Assembly: GCA_902764545.1 (NCBI GenBank)
Contig: CACWWC010000003.1
Coordinates: 62,001-126,000 of the forward strand
From: an uncultured Erysipelotrichaceae bacterium
GTDB lineage: Bacteria > Bacillota_I > Bacilli_A > RF39 > UBA660
Length of the DNA stretch: 64,000 bases
Direction: 5' to 3'
Position numbers and translations under genes: made by a program. The notes under the pieces were generated by a model, which saw only the letters and a list, made by a program, of their open reading frames with translations, was not told where the DNA came from and searched no databases. Shown piece by piece: positions 10,475 through 19,957 of this stretch. Position 1 is the first letter of the stretch, and each line of letters begins with the position of its first letter.

Positions 10475-12091
10475 ATGAAAAAAACACTTATATTTGGGCA
10501 TAAAAAACCTGATACAGATTCAGTAATGTCAGCTATAGCGCTTTCATACCTAAAAAATAAACTAGGGGAAAGTACAGAGCCAAGAATTCTTGGGAATATC
10601 AACAAAGAAACAAAATACGGTCTAGAATTTTTTAATATTAAAACGCCAAAATATCTAAATGATGTTAAATTGCAACTAAAAGATATAAAATATCATAAAG
10701 GCTTTTTTATAAAAAGTAAAAAAAGTATATATGATGCCTATCAATTAATGTTAAAAGAAGAGTTAACAGGAATACCTGTTTGTGATGATGACTATACTAT
10801 AATGGGATTAGTAACGCTAAAAGATTTATCACATAATTTAATTAATGAAAACGTAGAGGATTTATATACATCATATGATAATTTAGTACATGTTTTAAAA
10901 GGAGAAACAATATCTCATTGTAGTGATGAAATAATTGGTAAACTATTTGTGGTGGCTTATAGAAGTACAACTTTTTTAAGTAATGTCAAGCTTAACAATA
11001 ATAACATTCTAATTGTAGGGGATAGACATAGTGTCATAGAATATGCAGTTAACTCAGGTGTAAAATTAATTATTTTATCAAACGATTCATATATTAAAGA
11101 TGAACATGTTGAGATTGCAAAACAAAATGGTGTTAATATAATTAGAACTCCATATGACACATATAGAGTATCAAGACTTGTATCACTTGCAAATTATATA
11201 AAAACAATGATTAGAATTAATAATCCAACTACATTTCAAGAAACTGACTTCATAACAGATATTACAGAAATTAATAATAATCAAAAGCACACAAATTATC
11301 CTGTACTAGATAAAAAAAATCGTTGCCTAGGTCTATTAAAAATAACAGATTTAGCAGAAAAGAACAAAAAGAAAGTTATTCTTGTAGACCATAACGAAAA
11401 ATTACAAAGCGTTGAAGGACTAGAAGAAGCTGAAATATTAGAAATATTTGATCATCATGCACTTGGTAGCATTACTACCAATAATCCCATTAATTATAGA
11501 AATATGGTAGTTGGTTCAACATGTACAATTATATATACACTATTTAAAGAAGCAAAAATAGATATACCAAGAGAAATCGCAGGAGCAATGCTATCAGGTA
11601 TCTTATCAGATACACTAATATTAAAAAGTCCAACAACAACAAAGAAAGATATAGAAGCAGTAATGAAACTATCAGAAATAGCTTATGTAGATTATCAAAC
11701 ATATGGAATGAATTTGTTTAAATCAGGTACATCACTTGAAGGAATGTCAAAAGAAGATGTATTGTATAATGACTATAAACTATACACTGTAAATGATAAA
11801 AACTTTGCAATAGGACAATTCTTTACCATTAACTTTAATGAAATAGAAAATGAGTTAGACGAATATATTGATGTATTAAATAAAGTAGCAGAAAGAAACA
11901 ACTTTGCATTAGTTGCATTGTATGTAACAGATATTATAAAAAATGGAAGTTATATCATTTATAACAAGAAGTCAGAAAATATTATTAATCTTGCATATCA
12001 AAAAGAAATACAAGAAGGCGCATTTATAGAAGGATGTCTTTCTAGGAAGAAACACGTCGTTCCTGTTATTATGCAAGTTATAGAAGGATAA
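10475..12091 (+). CDS. CBS/DRTGG-domain manganese-dependent inorganic pyrophosphatase
   Basis: A 538-aa family II pyrophosphatase of the DHH superfamily. The metal-site opening FGHKKPDTDS is at residues 7-16 and the DHH motif is near 327-329 in ILEIFDHHALGS; VDHNE lies near 305. Between residues about 65 and 290 the core is interrupted by two CBS domains around a DRTGG-type domain (ILIVGDRHSV). This is the architecture of the nucleotide-regulated pyrophosphatases of clostridia, which respond to adenine nucleotides. It hydrolyses PPi in the cytoplasm. GAGAGGG lies upstream of the ATG. A TATGATATAAT promoter element (10441-10451) precedes it. Confidence 0.92.
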   Translation: MKKTLIFGHKKPDTDSVMSAIALSYLKNKLGESTEPRILGNINKETKYGLEFFNIKTPKYLNDVKLQLKDIKYHKGFFIKSKKSIYDAYQLMLKEELTGIPVCDDDYTIMGLVTLKDLSHNLINENVEDLYTSYDNLVHVLKGETISHCSDEIIGKLFVVAYRSTTFLSNVKLNNNNILIVGDRHSVIEYAVNSGVKLIILSNDSYIKDEHVEIAKQNGVNIIRTPYDTYRVSRLVSLANYIKTMIRINNPTTFQETDFITDITEINNNQKHTNYPVLDKKNRCLGLLKITDLAEKNKKKVILVDHNEKLQSVEGLEEAEILEIFDHHALGSITTNNPINYRNMVVGSTCTIIYTLFKEAKIDIPREIAGAMLSGILSDTLILKSPTTTKKDIEAVMKLSEIAYVDYQTYGMNLFKSGTSLEGMSKEDVLYNDYKLYTVNDKNFAIGQFFTINFNEIENELDEYIDVLNKVAERNNFALVALYVTDIIKNGSYIIYNKKSENIINLAYQKEIQEGAFIEGCLSRKKHVVPVIMQVIEG

Positions 12092-12100
12092 GGAGATAAA

Positions 12101-12610
12101 ATGGCAGAAAAATTAGTAGGAATATTTTTAAATTTGTTTAGTGGCATACAAACAATACCATTTGGTAAAGAAATAATAGTTTTTATCATATCTTTAATGC
12201 CAATTTTGGAATTAAGAGGAGGAATACTTGCCGCAGCACTATTAAATCTTAATCCTATAGAAAGTTATGTAATTTCTATAATCGGAAATATTATACCTGT
12301 TCCCTTTATTTTATGGTTTATAAATAGTATCCTAAATTGGATGAGAAAATCTAAATTATCAAAAATTGCCAAATGGTTAGATGAAAAGGTAGAAAAACAT
12401 AAAGGACAGATTGAAAAATATGGATTTTGGGGGCTAGTATTATTTGTAGGTATCCCACTCCCAGGAACAGGGGCATGGACAGGTTGTCTTATTGCAGCAG
12501 TATTAGAGATGGATAGAAAAAAGGCCTTTATCGCCGCTATGATAGGAATTTTTATGGCAAGTATTATAATGATGCTATTATCATTTGGTGTATTAAAGAG
12601 TATTATTTAA
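12101..12610 (+). CDS. Small multi-drug export family membrane protein (COG2426)
   Basis: A 169-aa membrane protein with four or five helices. The conserved family stretch MPILELRGGI, then FWGLVLFVGIPLPGTGAWTG and AALLNLNP-type turns, place it in the Sm_multidrug_ex family. The family name comes from an early annotation and the real substrate is unknown. It starts 9 bases after the pyrophosphatase stop with AAGGAGAT and is followed by a strong terminator, so it closes a two-gene operon. Confidence 0.85.
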   Translation: MAEKLVGIFLNLFSGIQTIPFGKEIIVFIISLMPILELRGGILAAALLNLNPIESYVISIIGNIIPVPFILWFINSILNWMRKSKLSKIAKWLDEKVEKHKGQIEKYGFWGLVLFVGIPLPGTGAWTGCLIAAVLEMDRKKAFIAAMIGIFMASIIMMLLSFGVLKSII

Positions 12611-12632
12611 AATAGGCCAAGCCTATTTTTTC
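12610..12632 (+). terminator. Strong intrinsic terminator
   Basis: AAATAGGC (12610-12617), loop CAA, GCCTATTT (12621-12628) and a T run. It ends the pyrophosphatase operon. Confidence 0.85.
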
Positions 12633-12683
12633 TTTATTTTTATTTAATAATGGTATATACTTAAAATGTAAGGTAGTGATTAT

Positions 12684-13394
12684 ATGATCTATAAAATCGC
12701 AATATATTTTATGATATTTTTAATATATGCAACAGTAGGATATATTTATGAAGTAATCGCAATGTCTATAATAAATAAAAAATTATCTCTGAGTAGAGGA
12801 TACCTTATAGGACCATATCTACCAGTATACGGTCTAGGTTGCTTGATGATTACACTTTTTATTACTAAATATGCATCCGATCGAATAACTGTTTTTTTAT
12901 TAGGAATGATATATTGTTGTACTTTGGAATACTTGACAAGTTACATACTTGAAAAAATATATGGTTTAAGATGGTGGGACTATTCTGATAAAAAGTATAA
13001 TCTTAATGGAAGAATAAACCTAGTAACAGGCATAAAATTTGGAATTTCAAGCATCTTCATTATTGAAGTATTTAACCCATTAATATATAAAATATTAGGT
13101 ATTATACCCGAAAGCATATTAGTAATAATCTCAATTTTTCTAGCAAGCATTATTATATTAGATACCATTATTTCATCATATACAATAGCAAAATTAAAAA
13201 TAAATACCAAAAAGTATTATAAAAAAGACGCAACTGAAGAAATAAAAGAAAAAGTTATTCAATCACTAAAGAAATATAGAGGATTTTATATCAGATTATT
13301 TCATGCATTCCCAAATATAACAATTAAATATCCAAAATTTAATAATATCAAGAACAATTTAAAAAAAATAGAACAAAAGAGGAAGAAAAAATGA
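12684..13394 (+). CDS. Putative ABC transporter permease, CmpB family (PF06541-like)
   Basis: A 236-aa membrane protein. GYLIGPYLPVYGLG near residue 40 and LEYLTSYILEKIYGLRWWDYSD near residues 80-100, followed by NLNGRINL, are the recognisable core of this family. Five or six membrane helices are visible, and the C-terminal 50 residues are basic and cytoplasmic. The ABC transporter label is historical; no ATPase partner is nearby and the function is not known. The stop overlaps the start of the pilin gene (ATGA), so the two are translationally coupled. Confidence 0.85.
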   Translation: MIYKIAIYFMIFLIYATVGYIYEVIAMSIINKKLSLSRGYLIGPYLPVYGLGCLMITLFITKYASDRITVFLLGMIYCCTLEYLTSYILEKIYGLRWWDYSDKKYNLNGRINLVTGIKFGISSIFIIEVFNPLIYKILGIIPESILVIISIFLASIIILDTIISSYTIAKLKINTKKYYKKDATEEIKEKVIQSLKKYRGFYIRLFHAFPNITIKYPKFNNIKNNLKKIEQKRKKK

Positions 13395-13813
13395 AACAAA
13401 AAAAGGGTTTTACACTAGTTGAACTACTCGCAACAATAGTAATTTTAGGAATTATAACAGGAATATCATATCCAGCACTGACGGCATATCAAAGGAGCAA
13501 CGAAAAAAGAAAATATGAAAAATATGGAGAATCATTAATTAATGCAGCAAAATTGTATGTAGATGCATATGAAGATGATTTATTTTCAATTAATGATGAA
13601 ACAAAAGATGTTACCATATTTTACAGTCAATTAGAAGAAAAAAAACTAATAAAAGATATTAATATATCAAATTTAACATGTAACAGCGAAGAGACATATG
13701 TAGAGGTTCATAAAGAAAACAATAAGTTTACTTACACGTTTCATCTAGGATGTGGCATAAAACAAAGTGAGGATGCACTTACTGGTCAAAGAATTACAAT
13801 AATGTACCCGTAA
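13391..13813 (+). CDS. Type IV pilin-like protein (class III signal peptide)
   Basis: A 140-aa prepilin-like protein. MKQKKG|FTLVELLATIVILGIITGISYPAL is the textbook leader and N-terminal helix: a short basic leader, cleavage after Gly 6, Phe +1 and Glu +5. It should be processed by the prepilin peptidase at 8297. The C-terminal domain contains two Cys residues (LTCNSEE and LGCGIK) that could form a disulfide. It overlaps the preceding permease gene by four bases. It may be the major subunit or a minor pseudopilin of the ComG or type IV pilus kind; only one pilin gene is present here. Confidence 0.92.
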   Translation: MKQKKGFTLVELLATIVILGIITGISYPALTAYQRSNEKRKYEKYGESLINAAKLYVDAYEDDLFSINDETKDVTIFYSQLEEKKLIKDINISNLTCNSEETYVEVHKENNKFTYTFHLGCGIKQSEDALTGQRITIMYP

Positions 13814-13841
13814 AAAGAAAAAGAATAATAAGGAGTTAATT

Positions 13842-15230
13842 ATGAATTATAAAAAGGAGATTAAAAAAAATATTTTTAGGGGATATGATGTTAGGGGAAT
13901 ATATCCCGATGAATTAGATGAGGATACTGCATATTCATTTGGTCTAGGGTTCGGCTCATATATCAAAAAGAATGGAATGACAAAATGCATAGTTGGTCAT
14001 GATAATAGAATAAGTAGTGAAATACTATACAACGCGCTTATAAAGGGAATAACATCTACAGGCATTGATGTTATATCACTTGGTTTATGTACAACACCAA
14101 TGTACTATTATGCATGTATTAAAATGCAAATATACAGTGGAGTTATGACAACAGCATCTCACAATCCAAAAGAGTATAATGGATTTAAATTTTCATATGA
14201 TGAATCAGGAAATTGTAAAGGGCAAGAAATACAAGACTTAATGAACTTCATAATAGAAGGTGAATTTTCATCAGGAAATGGCAGTGTAACAGAATATAAT
14301 GTTGAACAAGACTATATTGATTTATTTAAGAAAAACTTAACATTTGGTAACAGGAAAATAAAAGCAGTTATTGATCCAGGAAATGGTACTACTGCAATTA
14401 TTGCCAAAAAAATATATGAATTATTTCCAATGGATCTAATTTTTATAAATGATATAAGTGATGGAAATTTTCCAAATCATCATCCAGATCCTTGTGTTGA
14501 GGCAAATCTTGAACAATTAAAAAGAGTAGTATTAAAAGAACATGCAGACATAGGAATTAGTTTTGATGGCGATGGAGACAGAATGGGTCTAGTTTCAAAT
14601 ACAGCAAAGTTTATCCCAACAGATATTTATATGATAGTATATATACGTGATATGATAAATAAAGTTCAAAAGAAAGAATTTCTTTGTGATGTAAAGTGTT
14701 CTAAATCCCTATCGGATGAAATAGAAAAACTAGGCGGAAAATGTCTCATGTATAGAACTGGCAACTCATACACAAAGTCCAAGACAAAAGAAGAAAACTT
14801 ACCTCTAGGCGGAGAACTATCTGGACATGTATATTTTAGAGATAGATGGCCAGGGTTTGACAGCGGATTATATGCAGGACTAAGAATTTTAGAAATACTT
14901 TCTCATACAGATAAAAATATTGAACAGTTACTTGAAGGGATTAATAACTACTACTCAACCGAAGAAATAAAAATACCATCAAATGATGAAATAAAGTTTG
15001 AAGTAATTGAAAAAATAAAAACATACATAAAAAACAATAATAATCAATATATAGATATAGATGGAATAAGAATAATGTTTGATGATGGATGGGCACTAAT
15101 AAGGGCAAGCAATACTGGGCCAAATATCACCGCAAGATTTGAGGCAAAAACAAAAGAAAGACTTAATGAATTAAAAAAAGAATATATGAACCTTATTAAT
15201 GGAATAAATATAGATATTGATATAATATAA
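13842..15230 (+). CDS. manB: Phosphomannomutase/phosphoglucomutase
   Basis: A 462-aa alpha-D-phosphohexomutase. Substrate entry motif FRGYDVRGIYP is near residue 12, catalytic Ser in TTASHNPKEYNG (about 106), metal-binding loop DGDGDRMG (about 244), and the sugar-binding loop GGELSGH (about 327). It interconverts hexose 1- and 6-phosphates for envelope sugar synthesis. Substrate choice between mannose and glucose cannot be read safely, so the symbol is tentative. AAGGAG precedes the ATG. It lies 28 bases after the pilin and may be in the same transcript; pilin glycosylation is a possible but unproven link. Confidence 0.9.
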   Translation: MNYKKEIKKNIFRGYDVRGIYPDELDEDTAYSFGLGFGSYIKKNGMTKCIVGHDNRISSEILYNALIKGITSTGIDVISLGLCTTPMYYYACIKMQIYSGVMTTASHNPKEYNGFKFSYDESGNCKGQEIQDLMNFIIEGEFSSGNGSVTEYNVEQDYIDLFKKNLTFGNRKIKAVIDPGNGTTAIIAKKIYELFPMDLIFINDISDGNFPNHHPDPCVEANLEQLKRVVLKEHADIGISFDGDGDRMGLVSNTAKFIPTDIYMIVYIRDMINKVQKKEFLCDVKCSKSLSDEIEKLGGKCLMYRTGNSYTKSKTKEENLPLGGELSGHVYFRDRWPGFDSGLYAGLRILEILSHTDKNIEQLLEGINNYYSTEEIKIPSNDEIKFEVIEKIKTYIKNNNNQYIDIDGIRIMFDDGWALIRASNTGPNITARFEAKTKERLNELKKEYMNLINGINIDIDII

Positions 15231-15299
15231 GAAATCAATTTACTTTTGATTTGTTAGTGTAGAATAAGTGTGGAGATTTTTCTCCTAAAAAATAAGATT

Positions 15300-15334
15300 T
15301 ATAATTAAATTAATTTTATTCTAGAAGGAGTAGA
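15300..15334 (+). promoter_or_regulatory. Promoter -10 and ribosome site ahead of the transglutaminase-like gene
   Basis: TATAAT (15300-15305) would start a transcript near 15312. GAAGGAG (15324-15330) is a strong ribosome site three bases before an ATG at 15334. No other ribosome site occurs before the ATG at 15443. The frame from 15334 is very short (MVKHLF then TGA), which is the basis of the frameshift finding. Confidence 0.55.
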
Positions 15335-16342
15335 TGGTCAAGCATCTATTCTGATAGACAGAAAATCATAAAATTAAGAAATAAATTTAGAAGAATTAAA
15401 TTTTATGAATATGGAATAGATAAATTATTATCTGATTATTTTATGATGGAATACTTTTCTGTTGTACTCAATGATAAAGCATTAATATTAGGTCCTCTCC
15501 TAATAAGTGCGGTGTTGATAAAATGTACATATGAGTTAGAACGCAAATTAAATGAATTAACATATAATTTATACAATAAAGAAGCACAAAGTGATGAAGA
15601 GTATTTAAATTTAAAAAGAAAATATGACACTTATGTAGAAAAGATTTCTGAGTATATAAAAAGTAGCAATCTAACAGATCCTATAGAGATCGGAATGATT
15701 TTTACAATTCTGATGGATAATGGTCTAATGTCTATAACTGACAAGTTTCAATACAAAAAAGTATTTAGCGATCAAGATCGAAAATATCCAGGAACACTTG
15801 GTGCGCGCATTGCATCAGGGTATGGTGTCTGTAGAAACACAGCATCATTACTTACAGATGTATATAGAACTCTAGGATACAATGCAAACTTTATTACTGT
15901 TACGAATAATAACAATAATAATATTAATAGGGATTATCATGCAGTATCATTAGTATCAACCAAGGATGGAAATATCATTATCGATCCAACTTGGAAGGCT
16001 GTAGCAACAGTCGATGATGATTATAGGAAAACAAAAGAAATTATTTATTTTGATGGAAAGAATTGTCAGGAAACAGATTTCTTTATCCAATATTATGACA
16101 GTGATTATTATGCATATAACATAGATGATGAATTCTTTATTGATAAAAGAAAAAATAGACAAATAACGAAAGAAGAAATAAAGCAAAGACTTTATTATGC
16201 ATATATAGAGATAATAAGTAGGAATATACCAAATAAAGAAGGTAACCTAAAGTCATTTAAAGATAATAATAAAGATTTGATAGAAGAAATTAGTACACTA
16301 GAACAAGATATGATGGTTTTAAAAAAGAAAAAGAACAAATAA
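15334..16342 (+). CDS. Transglutaminase-like protease fold protein, start apparently frameshifted
   Basis: The clear frame begins at ATG 15443 (299 aa). Catalytic triad residues of a transglutaminase-like fold are visible, numbered from that ATG: Cys 130 in SGYGVCRNTAS, His 166 in RDYHAVSLV and Asp 181 in IIIDPTW. The enzyme could act as a cysteine peptidase or transpeptidase; no signal peptide is evident, but residues 13-27 are hydrophobic. The ATG at 15443 has no ribosome site. A strong one stands at 15324 with ATG 15334, and a +1 shift at TTC-TGA (15349-15354) would join it to this frame through 30 extra codons (DRQKIIKLR...), giving about 335 aa. Programmed shift, mutation and sequence error are all possible. 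Confidence 0.75.
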
Positions 16343-16446
16343 TTTTTCTTTTTTTTTGTGTAAAATTGATAATTTTTTTGTAAAGAAATAAAATCAAAAA
16401 TAAATAATATGATATCATTATATAGTACGAATATGCGAGGTGTATT

Positions 16447-18477
16447 ATGGCTATATCAGAAGTAGAATATAAGAAAGAAAAAAGAATACTAAGTAAAGTT
16501 CATAAACTATTAGGAAATAGGCTTGAGGAGCTTGGAAAAGATGTAATAAAAGATGAAGATAATTTAAAAGAATTTAAAAAGATGATGTGGGAGAATGCGA
16601 ATGATTTTGATGAAGGTGAAGCACAACAGGTAATGTATGCAACTGCCCTTGAAGCTGACAAAGCATATAAAAAGCAGCAATACTTCAAAAAACTTAATGG
16701 AATAAAAAACAAGCCATATTTTGCTAGTATTGTCTTTAAGGATGATGAAGGGGAAATATTCAATATATATATGTCATTAACATATCTTAAAGATGACGAT
16801 ACCAATAATATTTTATATGACTGGAGAAGCCCAATATGTAGTTTATTCTATGATTATGAAACAGGTCCATGTAGTTACAAAGCACCAGGTGGAGTATATA
16901 CTGGCGAGCTCAAAAGAAAAAGACAATATAAAATAGAAAATAATAAGTTAATTGGAGTCTTTGATAATTCATTAAATATAGATGATGAAGTTCTACAAGA
17001 GGTACTATCACAAGAATCATCAGACAAAATGAAACACGTAGTCAATACTATTCAGCAAGAACAAAATAAGGTAATAAGAAATCTAGAAGATAATAATATA
17101 ATAGTTCAAGGAATAGCTGGAAGTGGCAAAACAACTGTAGCGCTTCATAGAATTGCGTTTTTATTATATCAGATTAAAAATTTAAGTAGCAATGATATAT
17201 TAATATTCTCGCCAAACAATATATTTACAGAGTATATTTCAGAAGTATTACCATCACTTGGTGAAGATAACACATTACAAACAACTTTTGCTGATTACCT
17301 CTCATCTTTCTTAGATGAATATAAGGAGGTAGAAAACTTTACTGACTTTGTATCTAGATACTACTCCTATAGTGAAACTGATACAGAGCTTGTCAAATAT
17401 AAGCAGAGTGATCAGATAATAGATGATTTAGATGCTTTCTTAGCCGATTATACTTCTAAGTGTAAGTTTACATCTGACTTTAAGGAAGGTGAAAAAAATT
17501 TAATTTTAAAATCAGAATTAAATCAAATGCTCCATGAAAGATATGAGAAACTACCATTATTTGAAAGGCTAGAAGAAATGGCCGAAAAACTATCATCAAA
17601 TTACTATAAAGGAAGTTCAAAAAAAGTTAATACATTTCTGAAACTATTTAATAAAAACTCAAATTTTGAGAAAGATTATAAAAAAATATTTAAAGACTTT
17701 TTCTTAAGTGAATACTGTAGGATAAAAATAACAGAAAAACAAATAGAAAGTTTTATAAATAAAGACATTATTAATTATGAAGACGCATTAATTTATACAT
17801 ATATAAAAGGAAATCTTGAAGGATTTTTATATGAGGGTAGGGTTAAACAGGTTATTATAGATGAAGCACAGGATTATAATAGATTACAATATATAATAAT
17901 TAATAATATATTCAAAAAAGCAGACTTTACAATATTAGGAGATATTAATCAAAATATCAATCCATACTATCAATATAAGTCTTTAGAAAGTCTAAAAGAC
18001 TTATTTAAAGGAGATACAATATATTTAGAATTATTAAAAACATATCGTTCATCTCCAGAGATAATAGATTATACTAATAAAATACTAAATTTAAAACATG
18101 TAAATGCAATTAGAAAAAATACAAATAAACCAGTTGTCATAAGAAAAGGAATAGAAAATTTAAAAGAAAGGCTATTAGAAGATATTAATACACTTAAACA
18201 AAATTATAAATCTATGGCACTAATTACAAAAGATGCCAAAGAAGCAGAAAAAATATATAATCTAATAAAAGATAATATTGATATATCATTAGTAGGTGCA
18301 AATAGTAAAAAATTTCAAAAGGATTTGGTAATAATACCAGCATATGTTTCAAAAGGATTAGAATTTGATAGTGTAATTATCTATAACGACAGAAATAATT
18401 CATACAAAAAAAATGAAAGAAACTTATTATATGTTGCTTGTACAAGGGCACAGCATGAATTATATATTTATAATTAA
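16447..18477 (+). CDS. helD: HelD-like UvrD-family ATPase (RNA polymerase recycling factor)
   Basis: A 676-aa SF1 helicase-like protein. The HelD-specific N-terminal part is recognisable: DWRSPICSLFYDYETGP, the AP-G-G gate and GELKRKRQY, then SDKMKHVVNTIQQEQN just before Walker A GIAGSGKTT (about 221-229). Later motifs are IIDEAQDYNRLQY, LGDINQNINPY, LKTYRSSPEI, SKGLEFDSVII and LLYVACTRAQHEL. HelD pries stalled RNA polymerase off DNA using ATP. It is somewhat shorter than Bacillus HelD. A GCGAGGTG ribosome site precedes the ATG. It is followed by an unknown gene on the same strand. Confidence 0.88.
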   Translation: MAISEVEYKKEKRILSKVHKLLGNRLEELGKDVIKDEDNLKEFKKMMWENANDFDEGEAQQVMYATALEADKAYKKQQYFKKLNGIKNKPYFASIVFKDDEGEIFNIYMSLTYLKDDDTNNILYDWRSPICSLFYDYETGPCSYKAPGGVYTGELKRKRQYKIENNKLIGVFDNSLNIDDEVLQEVLSQESSDKMKHVVNTIQQEQNKVIRNLEDNNIIVQGIAGSGKTTVALHRIAFLLYQIKNLSSNDILIFSPNNIFTEYISEVLPSLGEDNTLQTTFADYLSSFLDEYKEVENFTDFVSRYYSYSETDTELVKYKQSDQIIDDLDAFLADYTSKCKFTSDFKEGEKNLILKSELNQMLHERYEKLPLFERLEEMAEKLSSNYYKGSSKKVNTFLKLFNKNSNFEKDYKKIFKDFFLSEYCRIKITEKQIESFINKDIINYEDALIYTYIKGNLEGFLYEGRVKQVIIDEAQDYNRLQYIIINNIFKKADFTILGDINQNINPYYQYKSLESLKDLFKGDTIYLELLKTYRSSPEIIDYTNKILNLKHVNAIRKNTNKPVVIRKGIENLKERLLEDINTLKQNYKSMALITKDAKEAEKIYNLIKDNIDISLVGANSKKFQKDLVIIPAYVSKGLEFDSVIIYNDRNNSYKKNERNLLYVACTRAQHELYIYN

Positions 18478-18534
18478 CAATTTACTTATTAGAATTTATA
18501 TGATATAATACAACCCGAAAAGGGAGAGGTATAC

Positions 18535-19938
18535 ATGGAAAAAAAAGAATTATACAAAAAAGTATCAAATCCTCTAAATGATAGAGAGGTAATTAAGAAA
18601 GTATTGTATGCATATCTATTTCATAAAGATATTGACTTGTATCACTCAAGTAGTAAAGATGAAGATAATAAAAAAGGTAAAAATTTATTATATAAAGAAT
18701 TAATAAGAAAACTCTTATTTCAATTATGGCAAGACTCCATTAAAACATTAGATACTCTATATAATGAATTAGATACTAAAACAATTAAAATAATAGAAGA
18801 AGCAAATGGTTTTGACTTTAGCGGTTATAATAAAGAAGAAATACAAGAACTTGCAAAAGATATATGCCAAATAAAATATAAAAATTCAAGAGATATTTCC
18901 AAAGCGATTAAACAAATCGCAAGTAAAGATGAAGAGTCAAGAAGAATAATTAGTAAGTACTTCTTTATTAAACCTTATGAGGATAAATGGATATATATAA
19001 ATTCTTCCTTAATAAAGTGTGGAAGAGAAAAAGGTTTGACTCCTGAACATGAACTTCATATTAAATGTGATAACGAAAAAACAGAATTATTTGTATATAA
19101 TTTTATAAATAAATGTTTATCAAAATCATTAAGTTTTAATTTTAAATATACAAATTCAAATGAGTTTGCAGATTCACTTATTGTGTATTGTGATAGCGAA
19201 AACATAGAAGAATACATAAGAATTATTAACGAAATTATTGACGAGAATAATCTCAAGGATAAAATGCAATCTCCGATGGAACTTTCAGGTAAAATAGGAG
19301 ATTATATTGGTTATACCTCATTTGATCCAAATAAAACATTTACAGAAAGAAGAATTAATCATATAAATAAATGTATTAAACAAGAGGCCAAAAGATATAT
19401 TGAAGATAGATTAGAAAAACAAGAAAGAAGACCAAATGGATATAAAGTACCATATAAATATCAATATCAAAGAAGATTATTATCCATAATCAGAAACAAA
19501 TATTATAAAATAATTAAAAATAATAATATAAGCTTATCTAATTCGGACTTAATATCAGATAAATTTGAAAAAAAAATTATGAAAGCAACCTCAAATAATA
19601 TAGAGTATATTATAAAAAATATTGAATTTCTAGGTGATGACTTCAGATTAGAAATCCCATATAAAAGAAACATAATAGTTATTGATAAAGACGACATTGA
19701 AGAATTAATTATATTTATTATATTAGGATTGTTAAATGAAGATAGTGATTATTTTAAAGATCTATGTAATAGAGTAAAACAGACATCTTTCGAAATAGGA
19801 ATAGATCCAGATAATTACTCATTTGATTTAAAAAAAGCATATAAATTAGGAAAACCAGACAATTTTTATAATTATATTTTATCATTAGAACCAACAGATG
19901 AATCATCTCCTAAAAAAAAGGCAATAAAGAAAAAGTAG
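18535..19938 (+). CDS. Hypothetical protein with a HopA1-like stretch
   Basis: A 467-aa soluble protein. Residues about 150-290 (WIYINSSLIKCG, ELHIKCDNEKTELFVYNFINKCL, SFNFKYTNSNEFADSLIVYC, then PMELSGKIGDYIGYTSFDP and FTERRINHI) follow the strand-and-turn pattern of the T3SS effector HopA1-like family, which also occurs in bacteria without such secretion systems. This match is by eye and weak. The rest is charged and helical, with a Lys-rich tail. GGGAGAGG precedes the ATG, and a TATGATATAAT element lies at about 18499-18509. Nothing suggests secretion. Function is unknown; it is convergent with the two-component genes. Confidence 0.6.
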   Translation: MEKKELYKKVSNPLNDREVIKKVLYAYLFHKDIDLYHSSSKDEDNKKGKNLLYKELIRKLLFQLWQDSIKTLDTLYNELDTKTIKIIEEANGFDFSGYNKEEIQELAKDICQIKYKNSRDISKAIKQIASKDEESRRIISKYFFIKPYEDKWIYINSSLIKCGREKGLTPEHELHIKCDNEKTELFVYNFINKCLSKSLSFNFKYTNSNEFADSLIVYCDSENIEEYIRIINEIIDENNLKDKMQSPMELSGKIGDYIGYTSFDPNKTFTERRINHINKCIKQEAKRYIEDRLEKQERRPNGYKVPYKYQYQRRLLSIIRNKYYKIIKNNNISLSNSDLISDKFEKKIMKATSNNIEYIIKNIEFLGDDFRLEIPYKRNIIVIDKDDIEELIIFIILGLLNEDSDYFKDLCNRVKQTSFEIGIDPDNYSFDLKKAYKLGKPDNFYNYILSLEPTDESSPKKKAIKKK

Positions 19939-19957
19939 ATTTAAAATCTACTTTTTT
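19930..19957. terminator. Strong bidirectional terminator
   Basis: An 11-bp perfect stem, AAAAAGTAGAT (19930-19940) with ATCTACTTTTT (19946-19956), and a 5-nt loop, flanked by A and T tracts. It lies between convergent genes and overlaps both stop codons. Confidence 0.9.

Noticed and set aside
15270-15286. GGAGA-TTTT-TCTCC hairpin as a terminator
   Set aside because: No T run follows on either strand; it lies upstream of a promoter. Its role is unknown.
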